This document shows positions 1 to 5,312 of a stretch of 8,656 bases of DNA, piece by piece (the stretch's first letter is position 1; each line of letters opens with the position of its first letter). The DNA lies in NCBI GenBank assembly GCA_030262795.1, contig JAJSZO010000012.1:1-8656 (forward strand), given 5' to 3'. This stretch comes from Deltaproteobacteria bacterium. GTDB taxonomy: Bacteria; Desulfobacterota; Desulfobacteria; Desulfobacterales; ETH-SRB1. The notes beneath the pieces are model-generated. The model was not told the DNA's origin and made no database searches. It saw only the letters and a program-made list of their open reading frames with translations. A program made the position numbers and the translations under genes.

Positions 1-22
1 ATTTTACCCGGAAAAATTCAAT

Positions 23-955
23 ATGAAAACACGCCGTATAATAATTATTCTGCTGTCCATAACGATACTCTTTGCATGCGCTGGAAGTAATCACGTAATA
101 AAAAAATCCGATAAAACTATTTCAGGTATTAAGGAAATCAAAAAAGGGACGTCTCTGTATAAAAAAGGATGTTACAAGCGATCATTGGAACACTTTTTAA
201 GAGCACATGAATTGTTTGTCTTTTCTGACGATTTAAAAGGGATTGCCATGAGTATGAACAGCATGGGCAATGTTTACAGAGCAACTGATTGCATTTCTTC
301 TGCCATACCTTTTTTTGATGAATCCTGCCGTATGTTTTTATATATTAAAGACACTGAAGGCGCTGTTTGCGCTCTTTCAAACAAAACCGCTGCATTAATA
401 GAAGAAGGCAGGCTTGAAGAAGCTTCTGATGTTTTAAGCCTTGCAGAAAACCTGGCGAAAAATAACAAAAAACTTTCTGCAACATTGCTTAGAAATCGTG
501 GGATTCTTCTTATCAGAAAAAAGAAATTCAAAAACGCTGAAGATATATTTAAAAAAGCTATTAATAAGGTTGAATCTGTAAATTTTTCAGAAATTGCAGC
601 AATTAACTTTGCATTAGGCAAACTTATGCTTGAAACAAATCGCTCTGAAAGTGCTGTTGAGTATTTCAAAAAAGCTTTATCTGCCGATCAATCTTCAGGA
701 TTCATCAAAGGAACTGCCGATGATCTAACTGCAATTGGAACTATATATTACACTCAGGATAAATACGAGCTTGCAGTAAATTTTTTAACTCGAAGTATCA
801 AGATTTATGCCCTTATTGGAAACAAGGGTAAAGTGCATGAGATAATGGAGCTTCTGAATAGGTCTTCAGGAAAAGCAGAGATTGATATAGATGTAACAAA
901 GAGTTTTGTTAAAAGATGGCTGGAGGGCAAGTCTTTTGAAAGTCTTTGTGACTGA
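23..955 (+). CDS. TPR-repeat lipoprotein
   Basis: A 310-residue predicted lipoprotein of unknown specific role. The N-terminus has basic residues (K2, R4, R5), a hydrophobic stretch (about 6-18) and a lipobox L-F-A-C with Cys19 as the predicted lipidation site. The residue after it is Ala, not Asp, so outer-membrane sorting is the likelier fate in a Gram-negative cell. The mature part looks all-helical with about six TPR-like units (roughly residues 38-68, 75-108, 115-145, 153-184, 190-223, 231-264), recognisable by G/A-x-x-Y and A-x-x-x-F/Y-x-x-A patterns such as 'SAVEYFKKAL'. TPR lipoproteins usually scaffold protein complexes in the periplasm, and nothing here names a partner. The ATG is preceded by a modest GGAAAA (10-15). 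The 62-bp gap to the next start means co-transcription with the phosphate genes is possible but not shown. The lipoprotein and TPR calls are firm; the function is unknown. Confidence 0.85.
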   Translation: MKTRRIIIILLSITILFACAGSNHVIKKSDKTISGIKEIKKGTSLYKKGCYKRSLEHFLRAHELFVFSDDLKGIAMSMNSMGNVYRATDCISSAIPFFDESCRMFLYIKDTEGAVCALSNKTAALIEEGRLEEASDVLSLAENLAKNNKKLSATLLRNRGILLIRKKKFKNAEDIFKKAINKVESVNFSEIAAINFALGKLMLETNRSESAVEYFKKALSADQSSGFIKGTADDLTAIGTIYYTQDKYELAVNFLTRSIKIYALIGNKGKVHEIMELLNRSSGKAEIDIDVTKSFVKRWLEGKSFESLCD

Positions 956-961
956 AAAACT

Positions 962-995
962 AAAAAAACAGTTTCTATCAAAGCTTTGTTTTTTT
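962..995 (+). terminator. A/T-only inverted repeat, weak candidate terminator
   Basis: A perfect 9-bp inverted repeat (AAAAAAACA at 962-970, TGTTTTTTT at 987-995) encloses a 16-nt loop just after the lipoprotein stop codon. Inside it lies the 10-bp palindrome CAAAGCTTTG (979-988). The right arm is itself a T-tract, so the structure could end transcription in either direction. The stem has a single G-C pair and no GC-rich core, so any terminator would be weak and leaky. It may equally be AT-rich spacer. Confidence 0.3.
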
Positions 996-1007
996 GAATA
1001 ATAAAAC

Positions 1008-1013
1008 GAGGGA
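1008..1013 (+). promoter_or_regulatory. Shine-Dalgarno fixing the CBS protein start
   Basis: GAGGGA ends 4 nt before the ATG at 1018. It decides for that ATG over an in-frame TTG at 994, which has only A/T-rich sequence upstream and would place the start inside the inverted repeat. Confidence 0.75.
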
Positions 1014-1017
1014 AGAT

Positions 1018-1422
1018 ATGAAAGTACAAGAATTTATGAAAACGAAAATAACATCTGTGGACGCTGACAGATCAGTATATGATGCGGTTGAGAAAATGGT
1101 CGATAGACGAATTAGATCCTTATTGGTCAAATTTCCGGGAAAAGACTTGAACTATGGAATTATCACGGCAAGAGATGTAGTTTTTAAAGTGCTGGCCAAA
1201 CGTTTGAACCCAAAAGATATTAAAGTATCGGAAATTGCCGCAAAGCCGGTGGTCTGTTTCGATAAAAATGCGGACATATGTGAAGCCGCAGCATTAATGG
1301 AGAAGAAAAAAATTGCAAGAGTTTTTATATGCGATGGCAACAAAATGATTGGTGTAATTTCTTTAATAGACATTATGGCAGGCGCTCTGATTATGAGAGC
1401 AAGGGGTAGTCATGTTTTTTGA
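1018..1422 (+). CDS. Stand-alone CBS-domain pair protein
   Basis: A 134-residue protein made almost wholly of two CBS motifs (about 1-62 and 68-127), which together form one Bateman module. Each motif ends with the G-x-x-(T/S)-x-x-D signature typical of ribose/phosphate contacts to adenine nucleotides: G47-T50-D53 ('GIITARD') and G112-S115-D118 ('GVISLID'). No catalytic or DNA-binding domain is fused. Such proteins usually act as small energy or nucleotide sensors that bind a partner. The gene heads a compact group with a PhoU-like gene (11-nt overlap) and a Pit phosphate transporter, so a role in tuning phosphate uptake to nucleotide status is the natural inference, though untested. The ATG at 1018 is chosen over an upstream TTG because of the adjacent Shine-Dalgarno. 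CBS identity is secure; ligand and target are not. Confidence 0.88.
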   Translation: MKVQEFMKTKITSVDADRSVYDAVEKMVDRRIRSLLVKFPGKDLNYGIITARDVVFKVLAKRLNPKDIKVSEIAAKPVVCFDKNADICEAAALMEKKKIARVFICDGNKMIGVISLIDIMAGALIMRARGSHVF

Positions 1423-2041
1423 AAAAATTATGTCCATTAGCAAAAAAGAACAGGTAGTTACAAACAATATGAGGAAGCTCATCAAACTCCTCTGCTCTAC
1501 TTGTGACCTGTTCAGAAAAGCTTTAGAAAAAGACGACCGAAATCTTATGCGGAGTTTAATTGATCTCGAACGTGAAAGTGATTCTATCCGGAGAGAAATT
1601 ATCTCAAAAATATATGAAGGTGCTTTTTTACCATATCTCAGACCGGACCTGTGCAGATTTGTTGAGATTGTCGATCATGTTTTTGATGTACTTGAAGATA
1701 TAGTTCTTTACTACTTAGATGGAAAAATCCCCGAACAGATAAAAAATGAATGTATTAGAGTCGCGTATCTTAATTTAAAATGCTGCGAAATGTTTTTAAT
1801 AACATTTGAGGCAATGTTGAAAGGAAATGACCTGAGAGAGAAAACACTGGCTATCAGAATTTATGAAAAAAAAATTGACGATATTAAATTCAGTTTAATT
1901 AAGGACATTCGTAACATACCTATAAACAATTTCTGGGAGGGAAAAATCTTATCTGATTTTATATCAGGCCTTACCAGTATAAGTGATATCATTGAAGATG
2001 CCAGTGATTCTCTCCAAATTATAAATGTGAGCATGAAATAA
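1412..2041 (+). CDS. PhoU-like (DUF47) protein, Pit transporter partner
   Basis: A 209-residue, all-helical protein matching the DUF47/PhoU-like family, whose members are about 205-220 residues long and commonly sit next to Pit-type phosphate transporters. Acidic E/D-x-x-x-D metal-cluster motifs of the PhoU fold are visible: E53-D57 within 'ERESDSIRREI', D92-D96 in 'FDVLED', and D192-D196 plus E195-D199 in 'SDIIEDASD'. There is no signal peptide, so it should be cytoplasmic and probably acts at the inner face of the transporter. Its ATG lies inside the end of the CBS gene (11-nt overlap) behind AAGGGG (1401-1406), and it stops 3 nt before pit. This indicates one transcript and translational coupling. 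The family is thought to modulate Pit activity; the exact mechanism is not established by the sequence. Confidence 0.85.
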   Translation: MFFEKIMSISKKEQVVTNNMRKLIKLLCSTCDLFRKALEKDDRNLMRSLIDLERESDSIRREIISKIYEGAFLPYLRPDLCRFVEIVDHVFDVLEDIVLYYLDGKIPEQIKNECIRVAYLNLKCCEMFLITFEAMLKGNDLREKTLAIRIYEKKIDDIKFSLIKDIRNIPINNFWEGKILSDFISGLTSISDIIEDASDSLQIINVSMK

Positions 2042-2044
2042 ATT

Positions 2045-2971
2045 ATGTGGAAGATCTTGAGCAGTGTCCTTCTGGGCTGGAGCCTTGGTGCCAATGATTC
2101 TGCAAATATTTTTGGGACAGGTGTCGCAACAGGTACTATAAAATACAGGACAGCTATATTTCTAACAGCGATCTTTGTGTTATTGGGCGCTCTCCTTGAA
2201 GGCCCCAAATGCATGAAAATTGTTGGTGAACTCTCCACTCTTCTTACTATAGAGGCCTTTTATTGCTCACTGGCGGCAGCCATTACCATGGCTGTTCTCA
2301 CTTTTCTTGCTATTCCAGCCTCAGCTTCTCAAGCTATTATCGGCGCTGTTATAGGTGCTGGAATTTTATCAGGAGCTGCTGATTTCTCCAAGCTTTATAA
2401 AATTATCATCTGCTGGATAATTACCCCTGTGAGCGGCATTGTCTTTGGATATTTTTTTCACCGGTCTTTAAGATATGTTTTGGATAAGACCATTACAAAC
2501 ATTACCCACCTGAACTACATTTATTCTACTGGAATTCTTGTGGCGGGCTGTTATGGGGCATATTCCTTAGGCTCAAACAATGTAGCTAATGTGACCGGCG
2601 TTTATGTCGGGTCAGGATTACTGTCGGCTGGTATGGCCTCACTGATTGGGGGCATTAGCATTGCCTTAGGAAGTTTAACCTATGGTAAAAAGGTAATGAT
2701 GACCGTCGGCAAAGGGATTGCTTCATTAGATCCATTCTCTGCCTTTGTTACCATCCTGGCAGAAGCATTTACCCTTCATATCTTTACTCAAATTGGCGTA
2801 CCTGTCTCTTCATCTCAGGCGATAGTAGGTGCTGTAGTAGGAGTTGGTATCGTAGGAGGATTGCGTACCGTAAGCGCCAAAGTAGTCACTAAAATTACTA
2901 TAGGTTGGTTTATGACACCCTTGGCAGCAGGTATCCTGACAGTCCTCTTCATAAAATTGTTTGCTGTATGA
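2045..2971 (+). CDS. pit: Inorganic phosphate transporter, Pit/PHO4 family
   Basis: A 308-residue, strongly hydrophobic inner-membrane protein of the short (archaeal/bacterial) PHO4 class, expected to carry phosphate in with H+ or Na+. The family's inverted duplication is plain. The first half has 'GANDSAN' (15-21), 'PASASQAIIGAVIGAG' (91-106) and 'WIITP' (124-128). The second half has 'GSNNVAN' (176-182), 'PVSSSQAIVGAVVGVG' (253-268) and 'WFMTP' (288-292). The second signature has Asn179 where many family members have Asp. No strong Shine-Dalgarno precedes the ATG, which is 3 nt after the PhoU-like stop codon, so translation probably depends on coupling. The lack of a long loop between halves explains its small size relative to E. 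coli PitA (about 500 residues). Pit systems are typically constitutive and low-affinity. The family is certain; the coupling ion is unknown. Confidence 0.93.
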   Translation: MWKILSSVLLGWSLGANDSANIFGTGVATGTIKYRTAIFLTAIFVLLGALLEGPKCMKIVGELSTLLTIEAFYCSLAAAITMAVLTFLAIPASASQAIIGAVIGAGILSGAADFSKLYKIIICWIITPVSGIVFGYFFHRSLRYVLDKTITNITHLNYIYSTGILVAGCYGAYSLGSNNVANVTGVYVGSGLLSAGMASLIGGISIALGSLTYGKKVMMTVGKGIASLDPFSAFVTILAEAFTLHIFTQIGVPVSSSQAIVGAVVGVGIVGGLRTVSAKVVTKITIGWFMTPLAAGILTVLFIKLFAV

Positions 2972-3001
2972 TTGACATTATGAGCAGCTTTGTTTTATAA
3001 A
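2972..3001 (+). promoter_or_regulatory. Sigma-70 promoter for ssb
   Basis: A perfect -35 box TTGACA (2972-2977) is followed after 18 bp by TATAAA (2996-3001, five of six consensus bases). The -35 begins on the base after the pit stop codon. Transcription would start near 3008, giving a leader of about 110 nt that contains the 11-bp tandem repeats. This is consistent with independent, fairly strong expression of ssb. No convincing terminator was found between pit and this promoter. Confidence 0.6.
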
Positions 3002-3029
3002 TTGTGTGCAAGAAATGCGGATTAAACTT

Positions 3030-3073
3030 TTTCACTATAATTTCACTATAATTTCACTATAATTTCACTATAA
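3030..3073 (+). repeat. Four perfect 11-bp tandem repeats in ssb leader
   Basis: The unit TTTCACTATAA occurs four times without change or spacer (3030-3040, 3041-3051, 3052-3062, 3063-3073), followed by a degenerate TTTTAAT. Joined end to end, the units create a TATAAT -10 consensus in every register (3036, 3047, 3058, 3069). No -35 box at a 16-18 bp spacing, and no extended -10 TGn, accompanies any of them. The array lies between the predicted promoter and the ssb Shine-Dalgarno. The 11-bp period is close to one helical turn, so repeated protein binding on one face is possible. Array length may vary between strains by slippage. Confidence 0.9.
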
Positions 3074-3105
3074 TTTTAATAAGTTATTGAAATCTAAATT
3101 GCTTT

Positions 3106-3111
3106 AGGGGG
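3106..3111 (+). promoter_or_regulatory. Shine-Dalgarno of ssb
   Basis: AGGGGG lies 5 nt before the ssb ATG. It is a strong site that supports the start at 3117. Confidence 0.7.
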
Positions 3112-3116
3112 TAAAT

Positions 3117-3548
3117 ATGGGAGGCATTAACAAGGTAATACTGATCGGACGTTTGGGTAGAGATCCCGAGGTACGCTATACGCCGGATGGCGCTGCTGTC
3201 GCCAATTTCAGCATAGCAACTTCTGAAGAATGGAAGGACAAAGCTACCGAAGAAAAAAAAGAACGCACAGAATGGCATCGTATCGTAGCTTTTAGAAGAC
3301 TTGGAGAAATATGCGGCGAATATCTTTCAAAAGGAAAACAGGTTTACGTTGAAGGCCGTTTACAAACAAGATCATGGGAAAAAGACGGTGTTACAAGATA
3401 TACTACTGAAATTGTCGCATATGATGTGCAGTTTCTCGGTGGAAGAGATTCTGCAATTTCAGATGAGCCACCTTTAAATACTCAAGCTTCTGATACTCCC
3501 CCCAAGTCGTCAGGTTCCGGTACAACTGGCGATGATATTCCCTTTTAA
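3117..3548 (+). CDS. ssb: Single-stranded DNA-binding protein
   Basis: A 143-residue SSB that coats single-stranded DNA during replication, recombination and repair and recruits partner proteins. The OB fold covers about residues 3-106. It begins with 'NKVILIGRLGRDPEVRYTPDG', the family's hallmark, and continues with the aromatic 'EWHRIVAF' (W53, F59) and 'GKQVYVEGRLQTRSW'. A short, polar, Pro/Ser/Thr/Gly-rich linker follows, then the acidic tip D-D-I-P-F at 139-143, which docks SSB partners. All essential parts are present, so it should work as a tetramer. It is not flanked by rpsF and rpsR, a common bacterial setting; it has its own promoter between pit and a hydrolase gene. It could be the main SSB or a second copy. 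Confidence 0.96.
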   Translation: MGGINKVILIGRLGRDPEVRYTPDGAAVANFSIATSEEWKDKATEEKKERTEWHRIVAFRRLGEICGEYLSKGKQVYVEGRLQTRSWEKDGVTRYTTEIVAYDVQFLGGRDSAISDEPPLNTQASDTPPKSSGSGTTGDDIPF

Positions 3549-3585
3549 ATTGTTTTTTGATAGAAATTTAAACAAGGAGTAAAGC

Positions 3586-4299
3586 ATGCAGGAATATACA
3601 ATTTATCCTCTCGTTGTCGGTATTAATGAGACTGATCAGGGCGTCATGACATATCTTCATGATTACGGAAAAAGGATTTTGCTGCCTATTTATGTTTTTT
3701 ATTTAAAAGGTGGAGATAAAAACATACTTGTAGACACGGGACTTGAACAATTTGTTGTATCTGATAAAATAAGAAAAAACTGCGGGCTTAATATACTTGA
3801 GTTTGAAGACGCGCTTGCAACATTAAATTTAAAGCCGAAAGATATAGATATAATTATTCACACTCATCTTCATAATGATCATTGTGAAAATGATTATAAA
3901 TGCTCAAATGCTGATGTTTATGTACAAAAAGCAGAATACGAATTTTTAAAAAATCCTCATCCTGTTGATCACAGATATTATCCTGACGTTCTTGACGATG
4001 TTAATGTCATTGAACTGGAGGGAGATGCAAATATATTAGACGGAATTGATGTGATTTTTACTCCTGGCCATTCAGTTGGAGGACAATCTGTCTCTGTAAA
4101 TACATCAAAAGGGAAAGCTATTATCACAGGTTTGTGCTGTAATGATAAAAATTTTCCATCATCAGGCCCGGCCATTGCACCGGGCGTACACATAAATGTC
4201 ATGGAAGCTTATGATTCAATGCAAAAATTAAAGAAAACAGCAGATATCCTTATCCCTCTGCACGATCTTTCTATAGGAAAGTTAAAAACCATTCCATAA
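3586..4299 (+). CDS. MBL-fold hydrolase, AHL-lactonase-like
   Basis: A 237-residue metallo-beta-lactamase-fold protein without a signal peptide, so probably cytoplasmic. It has the VDTG strand (49-52), the metal motif 'HTHLHNDH' (H94, H96, D98, H99) and the third-strand ligand H162 in 'TPGHS'. A late 'ILIPLHD' carries H226, placed like the last metal His. Layout and length resemble the N-acyl-homoserine-lactonase family (AiiA-like, about 250 residues). The segment expected to supply the metal-bridging Asp reads 'ITGLCCND' (180-187), with Leu/Cys at the expected position and Asp only at 187. The substrate is therefore uncertain: a lactone, thioester or other ester is possible, and quorum quenching should not be assumed. 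A clear AAGGAG (3574-3579) precedes the ATG. The 37-bp gap after ssb allows read-through from the ssb promoter. Confidence 0.8.
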   Translation: MQEYTIYPLVVGINETDQGVMTYLHDYGKRILLPIYVFYLKGGDKNILVDTGLEQFVVSDKIRKNCGLNILEFEDALATLNLKPKDIDIIIHTHLHNDHCENDYKCSNADVYVQKAEYEFLKNPHPVDHRYYPDVLDDVNVIELEGDANILDGIDVIFTPGHSVGGQSVSVNTSKGKAIITGLCCNDKNFPSSGPAIAPGVHINVMEAYDSMQKLKKTADILIPLHDLSIGKLKTIP

Positions 4300-4310
4300 A
4301 ATCAGAAACT

Positions 4311-4348
4311 ATGCATCACAGCTTCAGGCCTGTCATGATCTCGTTTTT
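4311..4348 (+). terminator. Candidate Rho-independent terminator after the hydrolase gene
   Basis: An imperfect hairpin is formed by 4311-4321 and 4330-4339: four pairs (ACAG/CTGT), one C-C mismatch, three pairs, a bulged G, then two pairs, around an 8-nt loop. It is followed four bases later by TTTTT (4344-4348). It sits 11 bp past the hydrolase stop codon, where a terminator is expected, and would separate that gene from cheR. The mismatch and bulge make it weak. Confidence 0.35.
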
Positions 4349-4378
4349 ACGCCCTTCTTAAAAAATGTGAAATATCCG

Positions 4379-4411
4379 GTTGTTTCGCTTTAAGTTGGTA
4401 GCCGAAGCAAT
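4379..4411 (+). other. Hairpin in the cheR leader
   Basis: TTGTTTCGCT (4380-4389) can pair with AGCCGAAGCAA (4400-4410) with one bulged C and one G-U pair, plus a flanking G-U pair, around a 10-nt loop. It ends 12 nt before the cheR Shine-Dalgarno (GGGGAG, 4424-4429). No T-tract follows, so it is not a typical terminator. It may affect mRNA stability or translation, or be chance. Confidence 0.3.
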
Positions 4412-4436
4412 GAATTAACTGGTGGGGAGTGCCTGA

Positions 4437-5312
4437 ATGAGAACCGGAAATCATGAAATAATTGTGAATTATTTGAACCAGACAAGAGGGTTTGATTTTT
4501 CCGGGTGCCGGACTTCCATGATTGCGCGCCGGGTCAACCAACGCGTTTCTTTCACAAAATGCAAAGACTTCAGGGAATACTTTCATTACCTGAAAAAATA
4601 CCCCGAAGAGCTCGAAAATCTGATTGATGTACTGACCATCAATGTGAGCTGTTTTTTTCGGGATACACTGGCCTTTGAATATATTGCTAAAAAAGTCCTT
4701 CCAACCATCATTTCACAAAAAAAGCGGAGCTCTGATAACTCTTTACGCGTCTGGTCAGCCGGTTGCTCAATGGGTGAGGAGCCTTATTCTGTTGCTATTC
4801 TGATCAATGAACTTTTTAAGAAGGAGAAGCTGAACTTTGATGTCAACATTTTTGCCACGGATATTGATGGCAAGGCATTACGAAAAGCGCAAAAAGCAGT
4901 TTACCCGATTCAAAGTATTGAAAATGTTAAATACCGATTATTGAAAAAATATTTTGTTTCCAAAAAGCAATCATTTCAGTTAATATCTGAGATAAGGAAC
5001 CTTGTGTCGTTTACAGTTTATGACATGCTTGATAAAAGAAATTACGCTCCTCCTGAAAGCGTTTTTGGTGGTTTTGATATCGTGTTTTGCCGGAACGTTT
5101 TAATCTATTTTAATGCCAAATACCAGAATTTGATATTCGATAAATTATATCGCTCATTGACGGTGGATGGTTACCTGGTGCTGGGGAAAGTGGAAATTCC
5201 TCCAGCAGACTATAAAAGTCGTTTCAGAAGGGTAAATAATTGTTGTCATATCTATCAAAAAAGGTCAGATGGTCGGATGACTGGTTTCAACGAATCAAGG
5301 ATGGAAAGATGA
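4437..5312 (+). CDS. cheR: CheR-type protein-glutamate O-methyltransferase
   Basis: A 291-residue SAM-dependent methyltransferase that transfers methyl groups to glutamate side chains, classically on chemoreceptors. The N-terminal helical CheR_N domain (about 1-75) ends in 'LTINVSCFFRD' (66-76), the family hallmark. The catalytic domain holds the SAM motif 'SAGCSMGEEPYS' (107-118), 'ATDID' (140-144) and 'FDIVFCRNVLIYF' (213-225). Helices after 'ATDID' fit receptor-binding CheR. There is no C-terminal TPR extension, and the last 15 residues are polar and unrelated to the core. The start follows GGGGAG (4424-4429) with a 7-nt spacer. The stop overlaps the start of a hybrid histidine kinase (ATGA), so the two are made together. 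No CheB, CheA, CheW or MCP gene is present here. The target is probably the kinase itself or a receptor elsewhere. The family call is very secure. Confidence 0.94.
   Translation: MRTGNHEIIVNYLNQTRGFDFSGCRTSMIARRVNQRVSFTKCKDFREYFHYLKKYPEELENLIDVLTINVSCFFRDTLAFEYIAKKVLPTIISQKKRSSDNSLRVWSAGCSMGEEPYSVAILINELFKKEKLNFDVNIFATDIDGKALRKAQKAVYPIQSIENVKYRLLKKYFVSKKQSFQLISEIRNLVSFTVYDMLDKRNYAPPESVFGGFDIVFCRNVLIYFNAKYQNLIFDKLYRSLTVDGYLVLGKVEIPPADYKSRFRRVNNCCHIYQKRSDGRMTGFNESRMER
5297..5312 (+). promoter_or_regulatory. Coupled cheR stop / kinase start with Shine-Dalgarno
   Basis: AAGGA (5297-5301) and GGAAAG (5303-5308) precede an ATG at 5309 whose last two bases plus the following A form the cheR TGA (5310-5312). 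This ATGA junction decides the kinase start over an in-frame TTG at 5240 within cheR. It predicts translational coupling, so kinase output should track CheR synthesis. Confidence 0.8.

Noticed and set aside
274..669. Open frame on the - strand within the lipoprotein gene (also 4347-4586, 5255-5662, 8185-8547 and others)
   Set aside because: These are antisense to well-supported genes, with no recognisable domains and no Shine-Dalgarno support.
994..1017. In-frame TTG start 24 bases upstream for the CBS protein
   Set aside because: It has no Shine-Dalgarno and lies in the inverted repeat; the ATG at 1018 has GAGGGA directly upstream and begins at the CBS domain.
3030..3073. CRISPR-like array
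   Set aside because: The repeats are 11 bp and directly adjoining with no spacers, and no cas genes are present.
3030..3073. Four separate working promoters from the TATAAT boxes
   Set aside because: None has a recognisable -35 at 16-18 bp or an extended -10 TGn; they are reported only as repeats.
3549..3585. Possible short TGTTT/AAACA hairpin between ssb and the hydrolase gene
   Set aside because: It is five A/T-rich pairs with a long loop and no T-tract after it, too weak to call a terminator.
4325..4332. CAGGCCTG palindrome
   Set aside because: It is only 8 bp and unrepeated, and partly falls in the loop and stem of the candidate terminator; this is expected by chance.
4397..4408. Sigma-54 promoter (GG...GC) upstream of cheR
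   Set aside because: The GG-to-GC gap is 8 bp rather than 10, and the surrounding bases do not match the consensus.
5240..5308. In-frame TTG start for the hybrid kinase inside cheR
   Set aside because: It would add 23 polar residues before the membrane anchor; the ATG at 5309 has Shine-Dalgarno bases and an ATGA overlap with the cheR stop.
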